Of a stretch of DNA of 64,000 bases, positions 54,447 through 62,687 are shown one piece after another. Every line of letters starts with the position of its first letter. Position 1 is the stretch's first letter. The stretch spans positions 46,268 to 110,267 of the forward strand of contig JAHEFG010000008.1 of the NCBI GenBank assembly GCA_024640305.1. Direction: 5' to 3'. Both the position numbers and the translations under genes were made by a program. Below the pieces are notes generated by a model that worked only from the letters and a program-made list of their open reading frames with translations, was not told the origin of the DNA and did no database searches. The stretch is from Gammaproteobacteria bacterium (lineage in GTDB: Bacteria; Pseudomonadota; Gammaproteobacteria; Steroidobacterales; Woeseiaceae).

Positions 54447-54980
54447 CTTGCATAAATACACAGCACTAAGGGCGCCTACGGCATCAGCAAACAGGCCGGC
54501 GGGAATGGCATGGCGGCTGCGAACAACACCGATCGAGCCAAAGTAGACAGCCAGTACGTAAAACGTAGTTTCTGAAGAACCGAACATCGTGGCGCCAATT
54601 TTCGCAGTTAATGAATCGGCACCGTGTTCGTTGACCAGGTCGGTCAGTAAGCCTAACGATCCGCTGCCGGACAAGGGGCGCATGAGTGCCAACGGAAGGT
54701 TCTCTGGCGGAAAGCCGATAAGGTTGAGGATCGGAGTCAGCATATTCAGTAACAGGTCCAGCGCACCCGACGCCCTGAACATGCCGACCGCAACGAGGAT
54801 GGCCACGAGGTACGGAATGATTCGCACAGCGATTGTGAAGCCATCTTTAGCGCCCACAACAAAGACCTCATAGACTTTGACCTTCTTTACCGCCAACGCG
54901 TAGAAGGGGATGCCCACGAGCAATAGGGGAATGATGTACTTTGCGACGCTGCTGAGGCCCTGTGCGATGTACTCAATCAT
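54432..54980 (-). CDS. spmB: SpmB-like nucleoside-recognition membrane protein
   Basis: A 182-residue membrane protein of the Gate/nucleoside-recognition family, with helical spans (YIIPLLLVGIPFYALAV, IPYLVAILVAVGMF, LPLALMRPLSGSGSLGLL) and the characteristic GATMFGSSETTFYVLAVYFG. In Bacillus, SpmB acts with SpmA in spore-core dehydration; homologue pairs occur in many non-sporulating bacteria, where the role is unknown. Its start lies 8 bases inside spmA, so the pair is translationally coupled. Its 3' end overlaps that of alr by 15 bases on the opposite strand. Confidence 0.9.
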   Translation of the reverse strand: MIEYIAQGLSSVAKYIIPLLLVGIPFYALAVKKVKVYEVFVVGAKDGFTIAVRIIPYLVAILVAVGMFRASGALDLLLNMLTPILNLIGFPPENLPLALMRPLSGSGSLGLLTDLVNEHGADSLTAKIGATMFGSSETTFYVLAVYFGSIGVVRSRHAIPAGLFADAVGALSAVYLCKLLLI

Positions 54981-55596
54981 TATCGGCGACCTCAGGTTCC
55001 GCCCCTTCGAGAGCTGCGCTTACCGAAAATCGTTTCATTTTTTCCAGCACTTTCACGGCCGTAATGGCGGCTATGGTCGAAAGCAGTGTTGCCAGGATTG
55101 TAGTGATAAAGATGTCGCTGGCCGACGCCCCCATCAAGGCAACAACCGTTGCGGGCAGGATTATCTGGACACTGGATGTGTTAATGGCCAGGAACATGAC
55201 CATCGAATTTGTCGCTGTGTCCTTGTGCGGGTTCAGTTCCTGAAGTTCTTCCATGGCTTTCAGCCCCAGGGGCGTCGCTGCGTTACCCAATCCAAGCATA
55301 TTGGCCGACATGTTGAGCACGATCGATCCAATGGCAGGGTGATCTTCGGGGACGTCGGGAAACAGGCGAATGGTGATGGGTCGCAGGCCTTTGGCAATAA
55401 TTCTTATCAGGCCCGAATCTTCGGCGATTTTCATGATACCAAGCCACAGCGCCATGATGCCGATCAGGCCGATGGCGATATTCACCGACACCTTGGCCAT
55501 GTCGATGGCGGCCTCTGTCACCGCGTCGATCTTGCCGTTGTATATTCCGGCGCCGACGCCAATGGCCATCATTCCAAACCAAATATAATTCAGCAT
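54973..55596 (-). CDS. spmA: SpmA-like nucleoside-recognition membrane protein
   Basis: A 207-residue partner of SpmB, with spans such as LNYIWFGMMAIGVGAGIYNG and NIAIGLIGIMALWLGIMKIA and the family phrase NMSANMLGLGNAATPLGLKA followed by MVMFLAINTSSVQIIL. Together SpmA and SpmB resemble the two halves of one gated transporter. They lie between alr and the cytosolic S66 gene (25 bases before the S66 stop), so transport of an amino acid or peptide of the locus is a hypothesis. The start is ATG. Confidence 0.9.
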   Translation of the reverse strand: MLNYIWFGMMAIGVGAGIYNGKIDAVTEAAIDMAKVSVNIAIGLIGIMALWLGIMKIAEDSGLIRIIAKGLRPITIRLFPDVPEDHPAIGSIVLNMSANMLGLGNAATPLGLKAMEELQELNPHKDTATNSMVMFLAINTSSVQIILPATVVALMGASASDIFITTILATLLSTIAAITAVKVLEKMKRFSVSAALEGAEPEVADND

Positions 55597-55621
55597 TCGC
55601 TATTCCTCTGCCAGTTTTCTG

Positions 55622-56560
55622 TCACCCAACCGGCGGTTCCGGGATCAGAATAAAGGGGTTTTCTTCCAGCGCATTAAGCTCTACTTCATGGGAAACCGGC
55701 AAAGTTGCCTGGTACTCTCCGTGACCGCACGGAAAATTGCTGATGATGGGGATATCCATGTCACCGCAAACATCCAGCACAATTTCGTCAACGGTCTTTC
55801 CGAACGGTACTTTGCTGTCACCAACCTCGAGCATCTCACCGATGACAAGTCCGTTGATGTGATCCAGGCTGCCGCTATTTTTCAAGTGCAACATCATGCG
55901 ATCCAACGCGTACAACTTCTCGTCGATATCCTCCAGGAACACAATTGCGCCACGCGTGTCGATCTGGCCATCTGTTCCGAGTCTTGAATTCACCATCACG
56001 AGGTTGCCGCCCCAGGCAGGGCCCCGTGCAACGCCGGGTTTCAGCGTGCGCGCCTGGCAGGCCGCGGGAGGCTGCATCAGTACTTCACTCCGCCCTGAAA
56101 GTACCTGCTGCAATGTATCCAGGTTGTATTGAACAGTCTGCACGCCGAACGTGGTCAGCATGGGGCCATGAAACGTAACCAGCCCGGATCGTTGTGCAAT
56201 AGAGGTAAGCAATCCGGTGATATCGCTGTAGCCAATGAAGATTTTCGGGTTGTCACGGATTGCGTCGTAATCCAGCAATGGCAGCACCCTGTTGCAGCCG
56301 TAGCCACCCCTGGCGCAAATAATCGCATCGATCGACGGATCTTTGAACATCGCCATAATGTCCTCAGCCCTGTCTGCCGCGGATCCGGCATACTGGTTTT
56401 CCTGCAAACCGGTGCTTTTCCCGAGCACCAGCTCATACCCGATTCCCTCGAAAACGTCGACAGCGCGCTGCAGGCGCTCCGGCTCCAGCCAATAGGCCGG
56501 ATTGACAATGCCTATGCGCGCGCCTGCGCTTAGCCTTTTTGGTGTTATCTGTTCGGCCAT
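55622..56560 (-). CDS. S66 LD-carboxypeptidase, cytosolic type
   Basis: A 312-residue LdcA/YkfA-type enzyme without signal peptide when started at ATG 56560; earlier in-frame starts add a segment unlike the family. The triad is Ser112 in IGYSDITG, Glu210 in FLEDIDEKLYALDRML and His280 in FPCGHGEYQATLP. The C-terminal GHGE motif is more canonical than in the other S66 gene here. It is expected to cut D-Ala from the free tetrapeptide in the cytoplasm. Downstream (25 bases) is spmA; upstream is the divergent ggt gene with a shared 151-base spacer. Confidence 0.9.
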   Translation of the reverse strand: MAEQITPKRLSAGARIGIVNPAYWLEPERLQRAVDVFEGIGYELVLGKSTGLQENQYAGSAADRAEDIMAMFKDPSIDAIICARGGYGCNRVLPLLDYDAIRDNPKIFIGYSDITGLLTSIAQRSGLVTFHGPMLTTFGVQTVQYNLDTLQQVLSGRSEVLMQPPAACQARTLKPGVARGPAWGGNLVMVNSRLGTDGQIDTRGAIVFLEDIDEKLYALDRMMLHLKNSGSLDHINGLVIGEMLEVGDSKVPFGKTVDEIVLDVCGDMDIPIISNFPCGHGEYQATLPVSHEVELNALEENPFILIPEPPVG

Positions 56561-56592
56561 CCTGCTAAAGATAGTCATTCGGGAGGCGGAAG

Positions 56593-56598
56593 TATAAT
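56593..56598 (+). promoter_or_regulatory. Candidate -10 box for ggt
   Basis: A consensus TATAAT on the plus strand lies in the spacer between the divergent S66 and ggt genes, 114 bases before the ggt ATG. No good -35 hexamer sits 16-18 bases upstream, so this is a weak call. Confidence 0.25.
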
Positions 56599-56711
56599 TG
56601 GCTTGACTAGGTAAGAGTATTTTATGATTGGTACCGAATTCATCGAGCATCTGGCCATACGCGGTGAGTACGATTATCGGCGTATAGTCTGAATCATCTA
56701 CTGGAATTGTC

Positions 56712-58421
56712 ATGCAGCTTCAAAAGCTCGTCCTCTCGTTATCCCTGTTTTGTTGTTACTTGCTGGTTGCCTGTGCGCCACCGGAGGTGGACGCAACCGA
56801 GCAATCCATCGAAGCAAAAGTCGCCGCAGTCGCAATGCCCGACAAGTTCGCCGCAGAAGTCAGCGAGGAAATTCTGCGGGCGGGAGGCAATGCCGTGGAT
56901 GCCGCTATTGCGGTTGGCTTTTCGTTAGCCGTCAGCGTCCCGGAAGCGGGAAATATCGGTGGTGGTGGTTTCATGCTGATCCACATGAAAGGCGAAGACT
57001 TTTTCATCGACTACCGGGAAAAGGCGCCGCGAGCAGCGGGTCGGGATATGTACCTGGATGAAAACGGCGATGTCATCGATCGCGCCAGCACGGTTGGTCA
57101 CCTGGCCGTCGGTGTACCGGGGTCTGTGGCTGGATTCTGGGAGGCGCACAAACGCTTCGGCACAATGCCGTGGGACCAGTTGCTCGCTCCCGCCATCCGG
57201 ATGGCAGAGGAAGGATTCGAGGTGCCGAAAAAGTTGGGCGATGGCCTGCCGGCGCGTCTCGAAAAGTTCGAGGGGAAGACCAATTTTGGCAGTTACTTTG
57301 GCGATATGCGTACCGGCAAATTGCACAAACAGCCCGAGCTTGCCGCCACGTTGCGCCGCATCGCCGAAAACGGAGCTGATGAGTTTTACAAGGGCGAAAC
57401 AGCGAAACTAATTGCTGCAGAGATGGAACGTGGCCACGGCCTGATCACGATGGAGGACCTGGCAAGCTACGAGGCGGTCTGGCGAGAGCCGCTACGCGCT
57501 AACTGGCGAGAATTTGAGATAGTGTCGGCGCCGTTACCGAGCTCTGGTGGTGTGGCGCTAATCCAGCTCCTGAAGGTTCGCGACTACATTGATCACTACT
57601 TTCAGGACGTCCCACACAACTCGGCACAGTATATTCACCTGGTGGCAGAAATCGAAAAGCGTGTATTCGCTGACCGTGCCGAGTTTCTCGGCGACCCGGA
57701 TTTTGTCGATGCTCGCGTCAATGAGCTGCTGGATGACGACTACATCAAGTTACGGGCACAGGAAGTCGACCCGGACGCAATTTCGATGGACGTCGGTGCG
57801 GGTACCGGGCTCGAAACGCACGACACCACGCATTATTCGATCCTCGACAAATGGGGCAATGCCGTAGCGAACACCTACACACTGAACCTGGGGTTCGGGA
57901 GTGGTGTTGTTGTCGAGGGCGCCGGGTTCCTTCTAAACAATGAAATGGATGACTTCAGCGTCAAGCCTGGAGTGCCGAACGCTTTCGGTGTGGTTGGTAG
58001 CAAAGCTAACGAAATTCAACCGGGCAAGCGAATGCTGTCGTCGATGACGCCGACGATTCTCCTCGAGGATGACAGGGTGGCAATGGTCGTCGGTACACCG
58101 GGGGGGTCGACGATATTTACAACGGTTTTTCAGACAATATTGAATATTATCGACTTCGGCATGACGCCCGAAGAAGCGACAGGCGCTACCCGGTTTCACC
58201 ATCAGTTGCTGCCACCTGATCTGATCTATTTTGGGGCGCTGCGGCCCTTGCCCGAGGAAACGATCGCTGCGCTGGGTGATCGCGGTTACAGGACAAGTCC
58301 GCGCAGGTTCGGCGATGTGCAGCTGGTTTATGACGATGGAAAAACCGTCAGAGCCGCATCGGACCCAAGAAATCGCGGTGTATCGATGGTCATCGAATCA
58401 AATTCGGACAAGGTGAATTAA
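56712..58421 (+). CDS. ggt: Gamma-glutamyltransferase (lipoprotein)
   Basis: A 569-residue Ntn hydrolase. It has a lipoprotein signal (LLVAC, Cys21). The self-cleavage site is just before Thr372 in HDTTHYSILDKWG, giving a catalytic N-terminal Thr. Other family motifs are GGNAVDAAIAVGFSLAV, GNIGGGGFMLIH, PLPSSGGVALIQLL (oxyanion and substrate loop) and GTPGGSTIF. It transfers or hydrolyses gamma-glutamyl groups, classically of glutathione, in the periplasm. Gamma-D-Glu-mDAP bonds are not its known substrate, so it may supply glutamate from gamma-glutamyl peptides alongside the peptidoglycan enzymes. Lipid anchoring is unusual compared with soluble enteric Ggt. Confidence 0.93.
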   Translation: MQLQKLVLSLSLFCCYLLVACAPPEVDATEQSIEAKVAAVAMPDKFAAEVSEEILRAGGNAVDAAIAVGFSLAVSVPEAGNIGGGGFMLIHMKGEDFFIDYREKAPRAAGRDMYLDENGDVIDRASTVGHLAVGVPGSVAGFWEAHKRFGTMPWDQLLAPAIRMAEEGFEVPKKLGDGLPARLEKFEGKTNFGSYFGDMRTGKLHKQPELAATLRRIAENGADEFYKGETAKLIAAEMERGHGLITMEDLASYEAVWREPLRANWREFEIVSAPLPSSGGVALIQLLKVRDYIDHYFQDVPHNSAQYIHLVAEIEKRVFADRAEFLGDPDFVDARVNELLDDDYIKLRAQEVDPDAISMDVGAGTGLETHDTTHYSILDKWGNAVANTYTLNLGFGSGVVVEGAGFLLNNEMDDFSVKPGVPNAFGVVGSKANEIQPGKRMLSSMTPTILLEDDRVAMVVGTPGGSTIFTTVFQTILNIIDFGMTPEEATGATRFHHQLLPPDLIYFGALRPLPEETIAALGDRGYRTSPRRFGDVQLVYDDGKTVRAASDPRNRGVSMVIESNSDKVN

Positions 58422-58449
58422 GCGCATCCGGCACGCTTGTCTGTTGCGG

Positions 58450-59025
58450 TTACCGCCAGGCTATGGATAGAAAATTCGCGAGCAAAGCTTTGCCGACACT
58501 GCCCGAGCTTTCCGGGTGAAACTGAACGCCGTAGACCGGTAACTCCGGGTGTGCCATAGCTTCATTGAAGCAATGGGGTGAAGTTGCCAGGTGAATGAAA
58601 CCATCTGGCAATGTGATTTCCTCGGTGTGATCTTCCTGGAACTCCGCTTCGTCCGAGAGCCCCGCGAACAGCGGTTCACGCTGCAGAATTTCCATGCGCC
58701 GCAGATCACGATCTTCTTTGCCGGTCGAAACTTCCGCTCCATGCAGCATGCCTATGACCTGGTGGCCAAAGCAAATACCAAGAACCGGCAGCGGCAGTGC
58801 CCGCAAGACATCGAAATCTGCCAGGAAATCTGTTCCGGTATCGCAGATTAGCGCGGGGTTGCCGCTGATGATTATCGCTGTCGGAAGGTTGGAGAAAATT
58901 TCCGGCAATTGACGTGGAAAAATCACGTCAGCTTTGCCGCCAAGACTCTCAAGAGCGCTCGCAATGGTTGGTACCCTGCTGCTGCCGCAGTTAACTATTA
59001 CCACTCTTGGACGGGTCTGGTTCAC
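58450..59025 (-). CDS. Class I glutamine amidotransferase-like protein
   Basis: A 191-residue stand-alone GATase1 domain. The nucleophile Cys85 is in LGICFGHQ and the His-Glu pair is in VQFHPES near 173. It resembles the glutaminase half of GMP synthase but no synthetase domain is adjacent. GTG at 59025 is the preferred start because it overlaps the stop of the NlpC/P60 gene (GTGA); a TTG at 59043 is in frame. As the last gene of the amidase-epimerase-endopeptidase run it may act on gamma-glutamyl or amidated stem peptides (D-isoGln to D-Glu would be one use), but this is speculation. Confidence 0.85.
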   Translation of the reverse strand: MNQTRPRVVIVNCGSSRVPTIASALESLGGKADVIFPRQLPEIFSNLPTAIIISGNPALICDTGTDFLADFDVLRALPLPVLGICFGHQVIGMLHGAEVSTGKEDRDLRRMEILQREPLFAGLSDEAEFQEDHTEEITLPDGFIHLATSPHCFNEAMAHPELPVYGVQFHPESSGSVGKALLANFLSIAWR

Positions 59026-60299
59026 TTGATCTTCTTGATGCAATACATTTTTTCAAGATAGGTGAATCCCTGCGACGTGTGCGTGGGACTCAGAGACGTA
59101 ACCGAAACACCGTTATGCGGATCCTCGTGGAATTTGCCGTCCTCATCGGTCCAGCCCGAACCCGACGAGTCATGGATGACATAGGGCTGGTTGTCCACGG
59201 TCCCCAGGTACAACATGACATGGCCCGTGGAGTAGATCAGGTCGCCAACATCCGCCACGGCAATCGCTTGCAGCTTTTCTTCGGCAGTGTCATGCGGAGA
59301 GAAGCGGATATTTTCGCCAATCGGACTGTTGCCTTGCTGCGCAGAGTTACGTGGCAAGAATATTCCAACAGTCTTGTACACCTCCGATACCAGGCCGGTG
59401 CAGTCGCGCGCATTATATGAATGGCCCCAGCCATAACGTTCTCCGAGGAATTTGAATGCCTGCTGGATAATGTTCCTGCGCGTGTAAGGCAGGTGGCCCA
59501 GGTGGACATCCTGACTGCGGGCGATCAGCGCTGTCCTGAATTCGAGTTCGCCGCTGTTGTTACTGATCGGAAGCTGCACCGCGTAACTGGCTGTTGGACT
59601 TTGACCGTCGACGTCGCCTGATAACGTGTCCGGGTCCGCGAGTGACAGGCGCACGCCCATATCGAGCTGAAGCTCGGAAATCGCAGGTGCATGCGGATTG
59701 AAGTTTGTCGTCACCTTGCTGCCGGTTACGACCAGAAAATGCTCTGCATTCTTATATGCTTCGATTTTCGACCGCGATCCAATGACGATCTTGTCTTTCC
59801 GGACCCACGCGGCGTAGTTATACGACTGCACGAAGTACCAGAGGCTGTCTCTACTTTCATGAAGTATGGCGACAGCGTTCGCCGGAAACAGGGCGTTTTC
59901 CTGAAAGCGATCCAGGTCTAACGTTTCCTGCGACTTAAAAACAACGTCTTCGGTTGGCCAGGTACGCATGTCGGCGCGCTGTAAAACCATGCCAAATCGT
60001 ATTGGAACGATATCCGGCAGATCATCCATGTTCACATCCGCCGTGTAACGCGCGTAGTCGGCGTTCGTTAATTTTCCGCCATCGCGGTAGAAGAGTTCTT
60101 TGTCGTACGGCTTGCTGATCGATCCGATGATGCCCCTGACTTCCTTACCCGACAGTTGCTCAGGGTAGCCGGCAAGGTCGACGAGGTTAGGGTCGTTGTC
60201 GAAGGCAAACTTGTTTAACGCGTCTATCTCGTCCTGGTCTTTCAGGACCTTATCGCATGCGTCCGTTCTGTTTACCCAGTAGTCCGCTGAAAGATGCAC
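59022..60299 (-). CDS. NlpC/P60 gamma-D-glutamyl-mDAP endopeptidase (YkfC-like)
   Basis: A 425-residue protein. Residues about 90-260 contain two SH3b-like domains (for example WYFVQSYNYAAWVRKDKIVI). Residues about 270-400 are NlpC/P60 with Cys300 in ARDCTGLVSEV, His360 in YSTGHVMLYLG and a third polar residue, His376, in YVIHDSSG. Members of this layout, such as YkfC, cleave L-Ala-gamma-D-Glu from mDAP when the N-terminal L-Ala is free. No signal peptide is visible, so it probably works in the cytoplasm. GTG at 60299 is the only reasonable start: GAGGG lies nine bases upstream, and a stop occurs six codons before it in the same frame, which is the stop of the epimerase gene. Confidence 0.92.
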   Translation of the reverse strand: MHLSADYWVNRTDACDKVLKDQDEIDALNKFAFDNDPNLVDLAGYPEQLSGKEVRGIIGSISKPYDKELFYRDGGKLTNADYARYTADVNMDDLPDIVPIRFGMVLQRADMRTWPTEDVVFKSQETLDLDRFQENALFPANAVAILHESRDSLWYFVQSYNYAAWVRKDKIVIGSRSKIEAYKNAEHFLVVTGSKVTTNFNPHAPAISELQLDMGVRLSLADPDTLSGDVDGQSPTASYAVQLPISNNSGELEFRTALIARSQDVHLGHLPYTRRNIIQQAFKFLGERYGWGHSYNARDCTGLVSEVYKTVGIFLPRNSAQQGNSPIGENIRFSPHDTAEEKLQAIAVADVGDLIYSTGHVMLYLGTVDNQPYVIHDSSGSGWTDEDGKFHEDPHNGVSVTSLSPTHTSQGFTYLEKMYCIKKIK

Positions 60300-60317
60300 T
60301 TGGCGCTGCCCTCGAAC

Positions 60318-61433
60318 TCAGGAAGATGCAACCTTGTCGAAGCTGAGCATTGCCAGTTCGCTGATGCTCTCAATGCCGAGCCCGGGCGCGTCCGAGATGG
60401 ATATCTCGGCACCGTCAAACGTCACGCCGCCAGTGACCGGGTTGACGGTGGCCAAGGACGGCGCGTCGAGGTCAACGAGCGTAATGCTGTTTGCCTTGGC
60501 AACTGCTACGTGCGCGGCTGCCGAAACGCCAATACTCGTTTCGAGCATGCAGCCCATCATGCATTTGACGCCATACACTGCCGCGATATCAGCAATTTTG
60601 ACCGCACTTGAGATGCCGCCCGTTTTCATCAACTTGATATTGATCATGTCGGCACCGCGCATGTGAATCAGGTCGATCACCTGTTTTGCCCCGAAGGTGC
60701 TTTCGTCTGCCATAACCGGCGTTGATACGCGCTCCGTAACGTACTTCATGCCGTCGACATCGTCGCCGCGAACCGGCTGCTCGATAAATTCGAGTACAAC
60801 GCCGCTTTCCTCGAGTTCGCGCAACGCAGTAACAGTTTGCTTTGGTGTCCACCCCTGGTTGGCATCCAGGCGAATCAGCGCCCGGTCGCTGACAGCAGCG
60901 TAAATGGCTTTGACACGTTCGATATCCAGCCGCAGATCTTTGCCGACTTTTATCTTCAATGCCTCGAAGCCGTTATTGACAGCATCCTCGGCATCTTCAA
61001 CCATCTTGTCTATGTAGTCGACGCTGATCGTAAGGTCGGTCGAAAGCATGGGCTCGCCGCCACCGAGTGCCTTGTACAGCGGCACACCCAGGGACTGTGC
61101 GAACAGGTCGTAAACGGCGACTTCGACCGCGGCTTTGGCGCTGTAATTGGTGAACATCGAGGCTTGAATAAGATCGACAACGTGGTTTAGGTTCTGGATG
61201 TCCTCACCTTCGATGGCTGGCAAGATAATGGTACGGATTGCTTCAATGATTGATCCGTGGGTCTCGCCCGTAATAACAGCAGTCGCCGGGGCGCTGCCAA
61301 ACCCCCTGTGTCCTGTGTCGGTCTTGAGGATGACGACAACGTCCTCCATCTTGTTCACGGTACGCATCGCGGTCTTGAAGGGCGTTTTGAGCGGAACGCT
61401 CAATTTGCCTAGTTCGAAGCCTGTAATTTTCAT
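60318..61433 (-). CDS. L-Ala-D/L-Glu (dipeptide) epimerase
   Basis: A 371-residue enolase-superfamily enzyme of the YkfB/YcjG type. Catalytic residues are in place: Lys160 and Lys162 in LKIKVG, metal ligands Asp190 (LDANQGW), Glu218 (FIEQPV) and Asp243 (MADES), and the opposite base Lys267 in NIKLMKTGG. GCMLETSIG near 300 is typical of the family. It converts L-Ala-D-Glu, made by the endopeptidase encoded next, to L-Ala-L-Glu for ordinary dipeptidases. Gene order epimerase-endopeptidase with an S66 gene nearby recalls Bacillus ykfABC. Start ATG, 63 bases after the stop of the amidase gene. Confidence 0.93.
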   Translation of the reverse strand: MKITGFELGKLSVPLKTPFKTAMRTVNKMEDVVVILKTDTGHRGFGSAPATAVITGETHGSIIEAIRTIILPAIEGEDIQNLNHVVDLIQASMFTNYSAKAAVEVAVYDLFAQSLGVPLYKALGGGEPMLSTDLTISVDYIDKMVEDAEDAVNNGFEALKIKVGKDLRLDIERVKAIYAAVSDRALIRLDANQGWTPKQTVTALRELEESGVVLEFIEQPVRGDDVDGMKYVTERVSTPVMADESTFGAKQVIDLIHMRGADMINIKLMKTGGISSAVKIADIAAVYGVKCMMGCMLETSIGVSAAAHVAVAKANSITLVDLDAPSLATVNPVTGGVTFDGAEISISDAPGLGIESISELAMLSFDKVASS

Positions 61434-61496
61434 TTCGTTGTCCGTCGCTTTGTTCTTGTGTTGATTGGCCGATAAATAGAAACCGAATAATGGAAT

Positions 61497-62474
61497 CTAT
61501 TCCTGCTCGTCAGGGTCAGGGTCAGGGTCGGGATCCGGTTCAGGCGCAGCTGCCGGCTCGATGTCGACGTACAGCAGCTCGTCCAGCTGCTCCGGGTAGT
61601 ACTTCTCGATCAGCGCAAACAGCACCGCTACCGTCTCCGTCGTCGCTTCGCTGTTCACGTTGGAAGGCCGGAAGTGCATTTGAAATGCCCGGAGCACATT
61701 TTGCGTCTGTGGATCGAGTATCCCGGTTGCTTCAATGCCGTAGCCGTAGGCTTTGAGCGCAGACTGGACGTTTGCAAGAGGCATTGCCTGCTGCGTGAAC
61801 TGCTCCCAATAGCGAATAACGGTTTCGTCGTCGTACCAGGCACCATAGCCAAGGCGATAAAGACGTTGCCACGGGAAACGCGGGCCCGGGTCGATCTTGC
61901 GGTCGGGGGCGATGTCCGCGTGACCGATTATGTGTGTTGGCTTAACGTCGGGATGGCGCTGCTTTATTTCGCCAAGCAGGTCGACCAGCAGCGCTATCTG
62001 CGAGTCGGCGAAGTCGGGAAAGAAACAGATGCGCGCGGCTGGTTGCTCCGCTGCCTCGGCGACAATTGAGCTGCGGCGGCAGTAGGTCTGGTTGACCAGC
62101 TCAATTCCTATGGACTGGTCGTTGACGCCGTTTTTTCCGGCCCAGTGGCTGACACCTGCGTGCCAGGCTCTGCCTTGCTCGGGAACCAGGCGATACACCT
62201 GCAGTTTCTTCTTGTTGTAGGAGGTATCGTCAGGCTCGGGAATCAGGTAATGCGAGCTCACCGGGTTTGACGACGGTTGCGTCAGAATATGCAGGGAATC
62301 GTCGAAGTCCGCAGTTGTGTGATGAATCACAATGATGCTTACGCGGCTGTTGAAGTTCTGGGATGGCTCGGAAATTGTCCCTGACGTCGAGCACCCGCCC
62401 ATTGCCAGGAGCGCTGAGGCCGCGAAGCCGGCCGCGGCTCGGTGGAGACGGGGTTTGCCTGTGTGTTGGAGCAT
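61497..62474 (-). CDS. N-acetylmuramoyl-L-alanine amidase lipoprotein (AmiD-like)
   Basis: A 325-residue lipoprotein (lipobox MGGC, Cys28). The amidase_2/PGRP-like zinc site is visible: His in VIVIHHTTADF, His in THIIGHADIAP and Asp in RKIDPGPRFPW. A peptidoglycan-binding helix bundle follows (NVQSALKAYGYG, LDPQTQNVLRAFQMHF). The C-terminus is an unusual acidic tail with alternating Asp and Pro. The layout is that of E. coli AmiD, an outer-membrane lipoprotein that cleaves MurNAc-L-Ala in murein and muropeptides. It is the first gene of a minus-strand run of four; the TonB receptor is divergent across 213 bases. Confidence 0.93.
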   Translation of the reverse strand: MLQHTGKPRLHRAAAGFAASALLAMGGCSTSGTISEPSQNFNSRVSIIVIHHTTADFDDSLHILTQPSSNPVSSHYLIPEPDDTSYNKKKLQVYRLVPEQGRAWHAGVSHWAGKNGVNDQSIGIELVNQTYCRRSSIVAEAAEQPAARICFFPDFADSQIALLVDLLGEIKQRHPDVKPTHIIGHADIAPDRKIDPGPRFPWQRLYRLGYGAWYDDETVIRYWEQFTQQAMPLANVQSALKAYGYGIEATGILDPQTQNVLRAFQMHFRPSNVNSEATTETVAVLFALIEKYYPEQLDELLYVDIEPAAAPEPDPDPDPDPDEQE

Positions 62475-62687
62475 GATTCCTCGCTAATGAATAATTTATT
62501 CCAATCGGGCGGCGGGCGAGAGCTGAAAAGGGCGTTTCAGACGGCTCCGCAGCGCCCCCAGCACATTGCACAGTATGATATTCGCACGCTGGAATAAACA
62601 ATTCTTTACTTTTCTGGCGTCAATGATATTTTACAGTGTGAGTACAGCTATAAACACAACAATCCGATCCGAATTAAGGGGGACGTC

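Noticed and set aside
55622..56713. Longer version of the second S66 gene starting at 56713
   Set aside because: The extra 51 residues do not resemble the family and would occupy the whole divergent promoter region up to the ggt start; ATG 56560 gives a standard LdcA-type N-terminus.
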